Shown here: one piece after another, positions 34,117-46,385 of the stretch
How positions within the stretch are numbered: the first letter of the stretch is position 1
Layout of the letters: the number at the start of each line of letters is the position of its first letter
Source: Shinisaurus crocodilurus
Lineage: Eukaryota; Chordata; Lepidosauria; Squamata; Shinisauridae
Reading direction: 5' to 3'
Assembly: GCA_021292165.1 (NCBI GenBank)
Contig: CM037877.1
Span: 212,082,715 to 212,146,714 of the forward strand
DNA: 64,000 nt
Position numbers and translations under genes: made by a program
Notes under the pieces: model-generated
Database searches by the model: none
What the model saw: the letters and a program-made list of their open reading frames with translations, nothing else
What the model was told of the DNA's origin: nothing

Positions 34117-34800
34117 TCAGAGAAGCAAGAGTTGGTGGCCCTGGAGCCAATAGATGTTGTCTCTACCAGCTAGTAAGCTCTGACTGAAAGCTTCAGTGCT
34201 GGAAGGCCCTACTCATGAGGAGCCCTTTACTCTTGAGGAATCCTCTTCAGCAAATGGGCACTCCTTCACCTGGCCACCATCCTAGCCTGAGTCTTAAGGT
34301 GCCAGCATTCTCATGGGCTAGGTCAGTGTTCTCCAACCTAGCTGGCTGGGGCATGCTGGGAGTTGTAGGTCAAAAACATCTGGGGATCCAAGGTTGGTGA
34401 ACACTGGGCTAGGTGGTGGCTCAGCATCCCCCATTGCCTCAGAAGCTGCACACTCTGCCTCCTGAGGAGGCAGATCTGAAGGCCTCACTCCTGAGGGCCC
34501 AGGACAAACTTGGGTTGTGCCGGGGCCCTCTGAGGTGACCTGTTCCTGGGGGACATCTGGCTCTGAACATTCAAGCTCATTCTCTGAGAATGATTCCTCC
34601 AATGGAGGCATGACTCCCTGAACCACAACATGAGCATATGTTGAAAGAGTGCAGTCATAGCCCCTCTAGGTGCTGCTGGCTTAAATTCTTTGATGGCACA
34701 AGTGGCCTGGGGTTGCATTGATACAGGGAGCTCAATGCTAAGGGGAAATGGTGAAAACTGAATTCTAAGTTTCATGATCACCTAACTGGATTTAAAACCG
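34117..34800 (-). other. Right part of an unclassified interrupted repeat, with a MITE
   Basis: A minus-strand frame of 102 codons (34318-34626) is rich in Glu, Pro and Ser (PPLEESFSENELECSEPDVP). Part of it runs through the MITE at 34324-34406, so the frame there is accidental. It could be a fragment of a retroelement-encoded or other acidic protein. I do not recognise it. Confidence 0.3.
34324..34406. mobile_element. hAT-like palindromic MITE (CAGTGTTCTCCAACC termini), perfect target duplication
   Basis: An 83-bp hairpin: cagtgttctccaaccta at the left, aggttggtgaacactg at the right. GGCTAGGT flanks both sides exactly (34316-34323 and 34407-34414). Same family as 48148-48272. Confidence 0.9.
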
Positions 34801-37184
34801 CATAAATATTGTGTACTTTCTTAGTGCAAATCAGCTGAGTGGTTCCAGAGGCCACAAAAAGATGACAGTGGCTGCATGTAACAGAGATACCATAGTTCCT
34901 CTTTAGTTTCTCTTTTAATGGCATTCATCTGGCAACTCTGAGTTTTGAATGCTACTTTTCATTTATGCTTTTTATAGTGCTAGCCATATTGAGGATACCT
35001 GAATAATTCACAATGGCCATGCACCAAGATCTTGGCGCTTGTTATGCTGTTATAATGTTCAATTACATTTGTGCAATTTAAAAAAAAATCATCCTGGATT
35101 ACTGCAGTGTATTGACGACCAGTAACATAAATTGAATATTTGAACTCTGGGTATCCAGTATTCTTGCTATAATGTCATCAAATTGGAAAGGTCACCTGTG
35201 TAATTTTACACCGCCACTGTTCTGTGTTAACCTCCCACTAAATGGGTCACCAAGTACAAGAATAAGAAACATGTGCAAGTGGAGAAGGCAGGTTATTATA
35301 GGCATATCATGGAATCTCCCTTCATTGTTCTTGGAGTGTATAAGGTTATTGCAAGAACAATTAATCCCCAGGGTCGATTTAATGTATAGTTGTGCTGTCC
35401 ATCTGCTCTTATTTGAACTGAATAGATGCATAATTTCTCTCCGGAAAGTAAATGACTTGGCACAAATATTTCACAGGTGCGGTGTTGAATACCTCTCTTT
35501 TGTATGATTTTCTGCTTCCTTACATAGTCTGTGCCCCTGTTATAACCACACCCTGTGCTGAACATTTTGTGTTTAACTTCCTTATTCTTGTGAAGAGAAT
35601 AATGCCCTCTAATAATAAAGATAATGAATGGATGTCAGTTCAAGAGGCTTTGGAAATTAATGCCCAAAGCTGTCCATCAGAGATTCAGTTGACCTTTTGC
35701 ATAAAGCTGGAACATAGTTTGTGGGACTTTTCCCCTAGTAATATGGCAGCAGAAAAACCAGATAGTTATATATAATTCTACACATTGGACAAACAAGTAT
35801 GCTTACCTAATATATATACCCTTCATTTATTTACTTATTTTGTTTGCCAAATTTGTGGCTGAATTGCTTTGACAGTCTGGCTTACATGGGGATATTGCTG
35901 TATTCTGACCTGGGCGCAGACCAGTAGTCTGCTCTGGATGCAGATGAGGTGTAGCACTGGAGCAGTAAGAAGGTAGAAATAGCAGAGACTTCATAAGGTT
36001 GTCCAGTTTGGAGATACTTTGTATTTCAGAAAATCTGGCTGAGTATCTAGAGGCAACCTGCCCTACAAAGTAAACAGGAGAAACATATCATCATGAGCCT
36101 CTGAAGGATGGGACCAACTGGGAGGAGTTTGGCCAAAAGGCAGAGATGAATCCAAGATGTGGGCCTGAGACCGGTATTGAGGGAGATTGATACAGGTAAC
36201 AGTTTCAAGAGTGAGAGCATTCCCACATGCTTTATAAGCCAGGCAGAGCTGAATAAATGAAATGATTTTTAATAGAGGTTGGGAGCTGAAGGCATGGAAA
36301 CCAACATCAAGTGGGAAACCTAAATTACAGGAAGGGATTCACTGACGGTACGTTTTGGACTGGGTTTTCTGCTTCCTTGTCCTCTGCTTCTGGGACCTGA
36401 TCTTGTAAGGCTGTCCCCCGCCCCCAACACGGCCAAAGGTGTTGTGCAGTCCTATGCATGTTTATTCAGAAGTAAGTCCTAATGTGTACACCGAGGTTAC
36501 TCCACAGTAAGTGTGTTTAGGATTGCAACTTCAAATTGCTATTTTTTCTCAGTCCCTGATTTGTACTACTTATGGTGCTTAATGCTAATTATGAACTGCC
36601 ATTGCACTTAAAATGTCTTTTTGCCAATGAGGTTTTTTTTTTTAAGCACACGACTTAATTCTGCTGCTCAGCTGCTGTTAATGATAGCTGATGCTTCCTG
36701 CATTGCCCTCCTGATAACCCCACGCCTGGCTTGAAGACAGCCCATGTGCCAGATTGTTCCTGACTAGCTCTGTGTGTCTATCACACTGCCTGATATGTGG
36801 ATTATCGCTCCTAAACACTGCCTAGATTAAGCTATGGGTGGCAGAAATATGGTTAAGTGAGGTAATTCGTTGTCACTTGTAGTGAGGAAGAGGTACGATA
36901 GAGGCAATTGATTTCCGCCCCACCCCAGTGCATCATATCTCCTTATGGATGTTCCTGATAAACATTATTTTTAAGTTCATCTTTTGGCCTTTGTTATTTT
37001 TGCAAAGTTCCTGATGTGTGCTTCTGGATTTGTTTATGACTTATTTGAATGGCTATTGCGTTGCACTCTACACTTAAAATAAAGGGTTTTGCTTGGCTGC
37101 CTGTATTGGACAGATCTCGCAGGAAGTTCAACTAGAAGTATCTTCTCAAAATAATGGTTTCAGGAGACTGGAAGAGACAATGGG
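34801..37184. other. Intergenic sequence, mostly unassigned
   Basis: AT-rich and without exon signals. A diverged Harbinger-like MITE (agtcctatgcatgtttattc, then ccacagtaagtgtgtttagg) lies at about 36440-36530. Nothing else was classified. Confidence 0.5.
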
Positions 37185-37345
37185 CTGGTTCGGACGACAC
37201 GATAACCCACACTGCGGCACATGCCACGCAGTGTGGGTGAATAGCCTCAGGCCCCACGATGTGTATGACAGACAATTGGGCACATCGTGGGTTACTAGCC
37301 CCCTCGCTCCTCCTCGGCCCTCCCGTGGGTATCCCAGGGGACACT
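37185..37345. repeat. Foldback-family fragment with two internal hairpins
   Basis: It begins ctggttcggacgacacgata, similar to the CTGGGTTCACATGACAC end of the family at 56691. It contains hairpins cccacactgcggcac / gcagtgtggg and cccacgatgtgt / cacatcgtggg. The cctcggccctcccgtgggta segment at 37312-37331 also recurs at 57478-57500. The right terminus is not found. Confidence 0.55.
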
Positions 37346-37754
37346 GTGAGAGCACCGAGTTGTGTTCCCCCACCCCCACTGCTGTGACCATGAGCCCTTT
37401 TTGGCTCGCTGCGGCTTCCCCCCCCCTTTAGTTTTTTTTTTTTTAAAATCTAAGATTGGAGATAACAGTTGGGATGCAGACCAGCTGAGTTGTGGCACCC
37501 TGCGATCCCATGGGGACATGAGATGCTGCACGAAACTAGGTACTCTGTTGGTACCGGGAAGAGCAGCTGCTCCTCTCAGCATGGTGGAGTCCCTTTTTCC
37601 ATGCTTTTCCCAGCACAGAGAAAGGTTAAATGGCCAGGGGGTTGGCGATGACATCAGTGGGTGTGGCCATGCCCACTGACATCATCCAACACACAGAGGG
37701 CCTGATGATGGTGAAGCAATCCAATCCCCCACCCAAATGTTCTGCACCCCTGGC

Positions 37755-37990
37755 CTAAACTGTAGTTCAGTGTAAGCAAGTATAAAGTGATGCATACGGG
37801 ACACACACACACACACACACACACCTGATTTCACTTCTACGCTGATGGGGGGACTGAGCAGGAAGGGATCCTGGGGGTCTGGTTGATAGCATGATGAAAA
37901 CATCAACCCAGTTTGTGGCTGCCGTGAAAAAGGCAAATTCCATGTTGGGGATCATTAGGCAAGGAATAAAAGAAGAATGCCAATATCTAA
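37755..37990 (+). mobile_element. Degraded CR1-clade LINE ORF2 fragment with (AC)12 insertion
   Basis: It reads in pieces as YKVMHTG, then, after an AC run at 37801-37824, STQFVAAVKKANSMLGIIRQ, the end-of-RT phrase common to CR1-clade elements. It is diverged from the CR1 copies at 28395 and 38919, so it belongs to an older subfamily. Confidence 0.65.
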
Positions 37991-38388
37991 ACATGAGCGA
38001 GTTGCGTTTCCTCTTTCTGAGCTTTCAGCAGGGTAATCTGTGAAGGGAGTAATCTTACGTCACTATTATGAGAAATTGATAACTTACTGTTGAATCTATG
38101 TATCTTTCCTATGGGGGAATAATAAAGCTCTCACCATCTCGCATTACCAGAGAAACATGGACGAAAAAGCATGACTTGCACTTCCTGTCTTGGTGCTGGC
38201 ACATCTGCAATGTCAACATTTGCAAGTGTGGGTTAGTTTGATTTATAATGAATGAGAACGGGGCACAAGTAGCCATTATCATTACCCCTAACAGGACTTT
38301 TCTATATTTTCTAGGATGTCTAATGAAATCATGGTGATTGTAGACTTCTGAGAATGGGGGTGGGGTGCAGGATTGGAGCTACGTAATT

Positions 38389-38411
38389 GGATGGATGGAT
38401 GGATGGATGGA
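38389..38411. repeat. (GGAT)n microsatellite
   Basis: Five to six GGAT units directly before an antisense LINE tail. On the minus strand this is (ATCC)n, possibly the 3' tail repeat of that LINE. Confidence 0.85.
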
Positions 38412-38875
38412 TTGGAACCCCACCTTTCCACCAAGAAAATGGAGTTCAAGGCAGTTAACAATCATAAAAAGCAAACAATAAAAATTTGGTTAATAAAATA
38501 AACAAACAATACAAATTTGCCACCTGGAGTCCTAGTATTGGGGAAAAGGCGGGATATAAATAAATATAATAAGAATAATAAATTTGGTTAAAATAATAAT
38601 CAAACAAATACATTAAAACACAGTTTAAAATGCAACAATAAAGAATAAAACAGCACCCAATTCAACAGACCAGCTTACATGCCAAAGGTCTTGAATAAAA
38701 ACATATTTGCCTGTCAGTGGAAAGACAGCAGAGAGAGAGCCAACCAAGCCTCCCTTGGCAGGGAGTCCCATAGCCTGGGAGTAGCCACTGAGAAGGCTGT
38801 CTCCCCCATTGCCACCAAGTCCACCTCTGAAGGCTGTGGTACTGTGAGAACGGCCTCCCATTATACATTCCACTG
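38411..38875 (-). mobile_element. Antisense LINE 3' region (L2-like), with a SINE-tail scrap
   Basis: The + strand has ccccacctttccaccaagaa, a run of A-rich words, then ggaaagacagcagagagaga and ggagtcccatagcctgggag. The minus strand preserves GGNGGDSLLSGYSQAMGLPA-like coding. A Sauria-type tail (gaaaaggcgggatataaata) is embedded at about 38535-38580. The clade is uncertain. Confidence 0.5.
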
Positions 38876-38918
38876 CTAAATTTGAAGAAATATATCCCCT
38901 TGTACCACTACATTAACG

Positions 38919-39583
38919 GGAATTGTGGTAGATCACAAACCGAATATGAGCCAGCAATGCAATGTGGCTGCAAAGAAGGCAAATGCTATTTTGGGCTGCA
39001 TTAATAGAAGTATAGCTTCCAAATCGCAGGAAGTGATCATTCCCCTCAGCACTGGTTAGGCCTCATCTTGAGTACTGTGTCCAGTTCTGGGCACCACACT
39101 TTAAGAAGGATGTAGTAGACAAACTGGAGAGGGTTCAGAGGAGGGCAACAAGGATGATAAAGGGACTGGAAACAAGGCCCTATGAGGAGAGACGGAAAGA
39201 ACTGGGCATGTTTAGCCTTCAGAAGAGGAGACTGAGGGGAGATATGATAGCACTCTTCCAGCACTTAAAGGGTTGTCACAAAGAGGAGGGCCAGGATCTC
39301 TTCTCCATCATCCCAGTTTGCAGGACACAGAATAATGGGCTCAAGTTACAGGAACCCAGATTCCACCTAAACATCAGGAAAAATTTCCTGACTGTTAGAG
39401 CAATAAGACAATGGAACCAACTACCTAGGAAGGTGGTGGGCTCTCCCAATCTGGAGGCATTCAAAGTGCAGCTGGACAGCCATCTGTCAGGGATGCTTTG
39501 ACCTGGATTCCTGCATTGAGCAGGGGGTTGGACTTGATGGCCTTGTAGGCCCCTTCCAACTCTACTTTTCTATGATTCTATGA
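38919..39583 (+). mobile_element. CR1 LINE 3' fragment, same subfamily as the nested CR1
   Basis: It runs parallel to 32008-32674 with high similarity (ggaattgtggtagatcacaa through ctatgattctatgaa). It encodes the same C-terminus ([37 protein letters not shown] then TGA). 5'-truncated, about 665 bases. It differs at scattered positions, so it is a separate insertion. Confidence 0.92.
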
Positions 39584-42460
39584 ACCCTTTAGGCACATCT
39601 ACTCAGAATGTTTTAGGAGGGATCAGGTGCTTTGAGTACATCTAATCTGTTCAAACCACACAGTATCCTAACCATGATAATCCTTTGTGGCTGTGATAAA
39701 AGGCACATTGACATGTCTTCTTTTTCAAGATCTTTTGTTTCCAATCAAGTGCGAATGCACAAAATTGGGAGCATGGATATTTGCATGCAGGGGTACCGTT
39801 TATATTGGAAAGAACTACTCCCTGCCCCAATACTGCTTCTCCAATCATTCAAAAGGATTCTTTATGTATTCCTGCACCAATTATCTACGCACCTTCAACC
39901 ATTCCAGTCTATCCTATATTTTCTAAGCAGCACATCTTAGACAATGCATCTCATTTCAGAACATTCCAGTTCTCTAAATAGGCATCCTTAGCTCCAAGGA
40001 CAGGCTTTTTTTTTTTTTTTTTAAACTCCTTCAAGCTGTTCGCTTCACAAAGATCCCCATCCTGCACAACTATAGATTATATCAACTGGTTGTCACTCAA
40101 ACCAAGATTTTCTGATCTGGATTGCCCTTCATATCAAAGAATTCTGCGATAGAGAAGATCTTGTATGTACATGAGCCTAAGCTCAGTCTTTGGCATCTCT
40201 AGTTGAAGGCTAGAAAGGCCCTTGCTGGGAAAGGCCCTTGCCTGAGCTGCTGCCAGTAGACCTGGCGTGGTTTCCCACCTTTTGTGCAGTTTTCCCCCAC
40301 TCTAAAAGGTTGAAATGCCTCTCCTAAGGCTTAGTTATTGGCGGTAAGAGCTTTAAGCTCAAATATGTTTGTATTTTTTTTATATTTTGGTCCCACTCCC
40401 GTCCCTTTTGCCTGTGGCCCCACACCCGCTTTTTGCCTTCAGCCCTGCCCACCTTTGGAATGTGGCCCCCAAGAGCTTCTCCAAAATTGAATTCAGCCCT
40501 CGGGCTGAAAGGGGTTAGACACCCCTGCACTGGGCAAGGGAGACCAGTGTTCTGACTAAAGACCTCCTTAAAGAACTGTCAAAGAAGTCTCAAGTGTGTT
40601 GGATCTCTGCAGTCAAAGTGTTTGTTGTTTTTTTCCTGGGAGGGAGGGTTAAGTACTAAGCCATTTAGTTGGCACATTAGCTGTAATGAGGATGTGATGA
40701 TACCAAAAGAAAGTTCTCTTAAGCAGTCTGTTATAAATAAGTGTACACTTGAGCTCTGGTGTAGTTATAGTTATGCTAGCAATAGCAACCAGCTCATCTG
40801 GGGAAGCAGACACAGCATGTGTTCAAGTCAAGGCATTTCCCAGCTGAGTCCACACCCATCTGGGACCCGACCCATCCAGACCTCAGTGCATCAAGAAAAC
40901 TGGGCTCATTTTATGCTTTGATAATTTCTGCTGGCAAGAGCCTTGTTATTGAGGATGGCCTTTCACACCCAGGACCCAGGCATTTAAGAGTTGTGTTTGA
41001 AGCCTGGGTTGCTGAGTAACTAGGAGGCGAGTGAGGAAACAAAAACAGGAGCTGCTGCATTTTGCCTTTGTTTTATTTATATTTGTATTGGGTTTTCTTT
41101 TTTCTTTTTTAAATGAAAATCTCAAACCAAGCTATAACAGCCATTGAATTACCTTAGAACCATCCATCAGTACAGGGAATTCTGGGAGTTGGAGAAGATG
41201 AAAACCAGCTTCCTGCTATTGAGCCTAGGCAGCGGCTAAAACAAACATCTGCCACACATATGCTAGCACTGCCAAATCCAAAAGTGACTCTCTTCCAGTT
41301 TCCCCCCAAAGCTGGAAAAGAAGCTGCAAGAGGATTGTGCGTTTAGCTCTTTTGTTGCCTTTCACTTGTCCACGACAAATCTCTCTTCCCCCCCCACACA
41401 CACCCCTGACCAGAAGTCTTACAAACATGTGTTTGTTGTTGCCAAATACTTACTGGAACCCCATGGGGCAGCTGCAGGGAGCAGCTGGCTGGGAACAACT
41501 GCCCCCTGGTCTGAAGCACTGGAAAGTGATAAGCACCCTGCTCCGTGCCACTTCTCCACTCCAAGCAGCAGTATTTATTTGCAGTGTTGGGGTTCGAGTA
41601 CTGCAATTGTGTTATTTAGCCCCTATCCCTATGGAATCTTGGGAACTGTACTTCTGCGGCAGAACTACAGTTCCCAGGGTGCCTTGATGATGGAGAGCTA
41701 CTTCAGTTAATCAGGCTGAGGTTCATAGTGTAGACATGCCCAATCTCTCACGATCACACACACTTTCTACAAGATTCAGCCTCTAAGCACATGCTCAGGA
41801 AGAAACCCAGAATTTAGAATCAGGGCTGAGAATCTTGGCTTTCATTTAATACCATGTGCTTAGTTTTTGTAACCTGCCATGCTAGAATTTTGAATAGTGT
41901 TTAGCAATGTCTGGTGAAATCTCCAAAGTTAAAGGAATGCTCAATGGATAAGATTCTCATGAGTCAAGGGATGGCTGTTCTGTACTCTGTGTGACTTTCC
42001 TATCCTAACTACTCCCATGACTAGCAGAAGCGCTTAATTTTTGAAAATCAGAAAGAGTAGCAAATTGAATGAAATTTCCTTTTAGATTTTCTTCTGGTGT
42101 GGAACCTGTAGTGTCTTGGTTCAGAATGTCAATGTTTTTAGCACAAGGCACTTGAGGAAATGTGCAATGGGAAGTATAGCTCAGGAGCTGAAATGGTTGA
42201 GTCAGTTCTGCGATAGGTTGCTTTTCTTGTGTTCTTCTGCAAAAAGGCATATTCAAATGCAATTTGCCAATTCAGTGCATGCACTGAAGAAGACACTCAT
42301 ACTTCTTACACCAATTTATTAAGTGTGTAAACCAATGTTTTCCAGGTCCAGTAGTGCCGATTATTTTTAATTGTTTTAATTTATAAATGTATCGGTCATT
42401 TTTTGGCCAAGATTATAAGAAGTGACATATACCCTTAACATACACTAGATAGGCATGTAT
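39584..42460. other. Intergenic sequence, mostly unassigned
   Basis: No exon recognised. A small hairpin at about 41628-41686 (gggaactgtacttctgcggc / agaactacagttccc) resembles a hAT-MITE core. A T-rich run lies at 40008-40022. Otherwise nothing was classified. Confidence 0.5.
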
Positions 42461-42534
42461 GCCACCTTGGGCTCCTTGCAGGAAAAAAAGGCGGGGTATA
42501 AATATAATAAATAAATAAATAAATAAATAAATTT
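42461..42534 (+). mobile_element. Sauria SINE 3' tail fragment
   Basis: gccaccttgggctccttgca, then ggcggggtataaatataata and (AAAT)n, only the last 70 or so bases of the SINE. Confidence 0.85.
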
Positions 42535-42674
42535 TGTAACAGCAGATGATAACTGTGGGTTGTCTTCTGTGTCTTGGACCAATTCCTTTGCCGTTTCATC
42601 TCTGGTAAGTGAAGGCCAAATATGTTATTGCCTTCCAAATGATGGTATGTACCCGGTGTCCTACACAACCCAAA

Positions 42675-43255
42675 ACCCACTAGTAAGCTCAAGACTGGAT
42701 TATTGCAATGTACTCTATGTGGGACTGCCCTTAAGTCTGCTCTTGGCTGTTGTCGGGAGCTGCCCCTTTTCAGCATGCAACTCCCTTTGCTGAAGGAACT
42801 GCACTGGCTACCTATTCACTACCAGGCCAGGTTTAAGGTTCTGGTACTAGTGTACAAAGCTGTAAACAACTTGGGACCAGGATACTTGCGAGAGCGCCTT
42901 CTCCCTTACCAGCCTGCCCAGTCACTGAGGTCATCGGAGGACATTCTTCTGGTCCTATGGCCCGGTTGGAGTCCACCAGGAGAAGAGCCTTCAGTGTGGC
43001 GGCTCTATTTCTATGGAACCCCTTTCCTCTGGAGGACAGGCAGGCTCCAACATCGTGTTGCTTTCAGCGCCTGCTGAAGACATCCCTGTTCTGGGAAGCT
43101 TTCCTTGCTGATCAGCCACAGTTTTAACGTTACCTTGGTTTTAATGCATTGTTTTTACCCTTCTACCTTTTTAAAAATCTTTTTATTGTTCACCACTCTG
43201 GAATCTGCTTAGATATGGAGCAGTATGCAAATGCTGTAAAATAAATAAATAAATA
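42675..43255 (+). mobile_element. L2-clade LINE 3' fragment
   Basis: It encodes SRLDYCNVLYVGLPL, then LHWLPIHYQARFKVLVLVYK and NNLGPGYLRERLLP, the hallmark C-terminal phrases of L2-type ORF2. These are spread over more than one frame, so it is decayed. A T-rich 3' UTR and (AAAT)n tail follow at 43240-43255. The TIR element at 43260 is inserted right at the tail. Confidence 0.82.
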
Positions 43256-43259
43256 CATG

Positions 43260-43859
43260 CAGGACCGGTGCAGGGCAGTTTGGCGCCCTAGGCTAAATTA
43301 TATTTAGCGCCCCCCCTCGTGCTGTGGGGGGGGGGCCCTCCGGAAAGCAGCCCTGCTCTGCAACCTCCCGCCGCCGCCGCCGCCACCGGACCCCCCCCGC
43401 ACGCTGCCGCTGCCGCCCCCCACCTACCTTCCCACGCCTCCTCCAAAAAGGGACCCCCACGCTCTGTTTTTGGCCGGGGGAAACCAGAGCAACAGGGCTG
43501 TTTAAGCCCTGTTGCCCTGGTTCCTCCCGCCAAAACAGAGTGCGGGCGGGGCTCCGGAAACAGCGCGGAGAAGGTAGGTGTCGGGGGGGGAGGCGGCGCG
43601 GAGGCGAAGCGAGGTGAGGTGGGGGGGAGGCGGCGCGGGGGGGAGGCGAGGCGAGGCAAGGTGGGGGGGAGGCGCCCAGGCTCGGCCCCACCACTACTCC
43701 GGGCACAATCCCCCGCACTGACCTGGCTTTCTCGGTGAGGCGGGCGGGCGGGCAGGGCAGGAGCGCGCCGGCAGCGAAGAGGAGCGCAGCGTTCTGCGCC
43801 CTCTTCCGCTATGTGCCCTAGGCAACAGCCTAGTTGGCCTAGCGGTAGCGCCGGCCCTG
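43260..43859 (-). mobile_element. GCCGGTGC-type TIR element, 600 bp, GC-rich, perfect 8-bp duplication
   Basis: Outer ends caggaccggtgc and gcgccggccctg; AATACATG flanks exactly on both sides (43252-43259 and 43860-43867). The minus-strand start (cagggccggcgctaccgcta) fixes the orientation. The interior is very GC-rich with gaggcggcgcgg-type repeats and an inverted pair (gccggggg...gaaaccagagcaacagggct / agccctgttgccctggttcc). Long GC-rich open frames here are composition artefacts. Non-autonomous hAT-like. Confidence 0.88.
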
Positions 43860-43867
43860 AATACATG

Positions 43868-44626
43868 AAGGCTAAGCACTGCTGTGGCTTTATTTCTATA
43901 TTCACCTTAGGTGTCCACATGTCTAAGATTGGTCCTGATTTTCGTCTGGTTTTAGTATGTAGGAGAAAGCCCAGAGGAGGGGGGGCATTCTGCATTTTAG
44001 GAGGTGTAGAGAAAGGAAGGATTGAATATTGGCAGCGTCTATCTCTTAGCCAGCTGGTGGTGTTTCATGACTTTTTGGCAGTGACAATTGTGGAGATTAA
44101 GCTGCCACGGAGATCCAGTTTATGTGGCTGGTGTCATTCCAATTCAAGCAGCTTGTGGCTGGCTCTGTCTCCTCCTCCTCCTCGTTGTTGTTGTTGTTGT
44201 TGCTCTCTGTGTGAGGCAGATGAGACCAACTGGTGAAATAGCACAATACCAAACGGATAAGTGTGTATGTTGCGGGGAGGGGAGGGAATGTCCATTTTCT
44301 CCTCCCTTTGATGGTATGCTTAATCACAACTGTTTCCAAATCCCTTCTCTATTTCTAGCAACAGTAGGGAGAGCTGGGTTCAAGCATGACCTATTGACAC
44401 AGCTCCATGTGACAGAAAGTTTCAAGAACAGCAGCCTTTTGATGCATATTTTCCAGAGAACTAAACCCACAGTATTTTCTGTTTATTCAATCTGTGATTG
44501 ACTTTTAAAAGGTAAGATCTGTGTTCTGCTGAACAGATTAAGCAGGCAAAGTACTGAGCTGTGAAACAATCAAGATAATCAAATTCAGAGCTTGAAGTTT
44601 GTGTAAACCTTGGTGAGCTCTTAAAG
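43868..44626. other. Unassigned sequence between TIR elements
   Basis: It includes a short GTT run (44184-44200). No exon, RNA or transposon end was recognised. Confidence 0.45.
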
Positions 44627-44762
44627 CAGGAGTGGGCAACTTCCAGGGGTCGAGGGGACCATGTCCTTACTGCCAGCAAGGAAAAATACCCTCCTTTTAA
44701 AAGCCGAACACAGCAGTTTGGCAGCAGGGGGAGGGGCTATTTTGCTTTAAAATAGCCCCTTT

Positions 44763-44793
<31 letters not shown>

Positions 44794-44975
44794 ACTGCCA
44801 AATTTTGGCAGCAAACCACCACTTTTGACTTTTAAAAGGAGGATATTTTTCTGCACTGCTGCCACAGCACTGCCAAATTTCGGCTGCAAATTAGGTGGCA
44901 GGGGCAGCAGGGGGGGGCTGCAAAAAAGGCCAACGGGGCCCATGCAACCCATGGGCTGTGTGTTGCCCACCCCTG
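44627..44975. mobile_element. hAT-like MITE (CAGGRGTGGGCAAC termini) with perfect target duplication
   Basis: It begins caggagtgggcaacttccag and ends gtgttgcccacccctg. TCTTAAAG is duplicated exactly (44619-44626 and 44976-44983). The interior has inverted ctccttttaaaagc / gacttttaaaaggagg arms, repeats of actgccaaattttgg, and a (GCT)n run at 44764-44792. Confidence 0.9.
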
Positions 44976-44983
44976 TCTTAAAG

Positions 44984-46012
44984 TAATTTCAAAGATCAAG
45001 GGACAAATCTTCAAACCAATGTTGGCTGAAGACATTTTGCTACCTGAACCGGAGCCCAAATGCCCATCTATCCCCCCCCCCACTCCTTAAATAGGACCAA
45101 CACTTTTTATAAAATCTTGCTGCACCCTTCACACATCAGTTCCTTCCTGCTATCTCCCCACCACCCAGTTCTGCCTGAAGCAGGCTGTGCTTCATCAGCT
45201 TGCATGGCAGGGATGGCCATGTTTCAAACAAATATTTCAAACAAACCCATTCTTGAATCCAAAAGACATGAGGGTGTGTCTCACTTATGTCCAAGTAAAA
45301 GCGCTTTTGATTATAGCAAAAGAACCTTGTCCTATTATCTGGCCATGGTGAAAACTGCTGTGACTCTAGTAGAGGTTTATGCTGCCACATCTTCCATGGA
45401 AAAGGAAGTTAGATGTATCAGACTCTATCAGGCTTTTTACTGTGCAATTGCCATGCCTTATTCATGGAAGTTTTCAGAGGTTCAGACAACACTGTTTTCC
45501 ATTTGTAACCCTCCCATGTTTTCCCACTGTGAGCTTTTTTTACATGAAGCATTTATTGTGCACTTGTGATTCTTTACTCATTGTTGTTTGCAGGCTCTTT
45601 AGACAACGTTGTGATCCTCCCATTTTGTTTCTGTTTTTTCAGAGCACTTTCCTGGATTTTTTAGAATGGGGAAAATGGGGTATTATTTCTGAAAGTGCTG
45701 TTTCTACTTGTGAATTTGCGCTATTCCACTATGGCACAGCTCCACCTAGAGGTTATTTAGCAGAAAAGCAGAAAAGGAAAAGCTCTTTGTGTGGAGCTCG
45801 GATCTCAATTCTGTGACGAAACCAAAGGTAGATATAGCAGATTAACAGCCTTGTGTAGAAAAGCTCTGTTTCTTCCATCTTTTTCTCCCCCCAAAAAGCT
45901 GTTGAAGAGGGAAAGACAGAATAGCTGCACAATGTGTTGTGATTGGTAGCACTAGAACACTACATCTGGAAGCACCCTGAGGCTCTCCTTTATGTAGAAG
46001 TAGGAAACCCTC
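44984..46012. other. Unassigned intergenic sequence
   Basis: Open frames of 145-169 codons here show no domain character, and I treat them as chance. A short phrase near 45035 (cattttgctacctgaa) recalls the TIR element fragment near 63830. Confidence 0.45.
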
Positions 46013-46385
46013 TTTCTTTCTTTCATAAATTTATATAGTGCTTCCCAACAAAATTATCAAACTGGTGAACACAATAACAACTTCTCCACTAAAATACTAC
46101 CATAAAATACAACAATGAAGTAATCATTCTACTGTTCAACAATAAAACTGTAACTGTAAAATGTCTGGGTCACACCTCAGGGAAAACTTGTGTAAAGCAT
46201 TAAGTCTTAAGGAGATGTGTAAAAGTAAAAACTGAAGGTGCCTGCTTGATGTCAATTGGAAGAGCATTCCAGAGGGCAGGGGCTGCAACACGAAATGCTC
46301 TATTGATAGCACTCATAAAGCGAAACCTCAGGACCATGCGGAACCATAAAAAATGCTCCTTCTGAGGATCACAAAAACCAGACAG

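Noticed and set aside
34318..34626. 102-codon acidic frame as a host exon
   Set aside because: It runs into a MITE with exact target duplication, has no convincing splice borders and matches no family I know.
43288..43995. GC-rich open frames up to 235 codons on the minus strand
   Set aside because: They lie within and next to a TIR element with exact 8-bp duplication; the Pro/Ala/Arg-rich translation is a composition effect with frames open on both strands.
45060..45816. Overlapping open frames of 145 and 169 codons
   Set aside because: No domain, low-complexity or splice evidence; lengths are within chance for several tens of kilobases.
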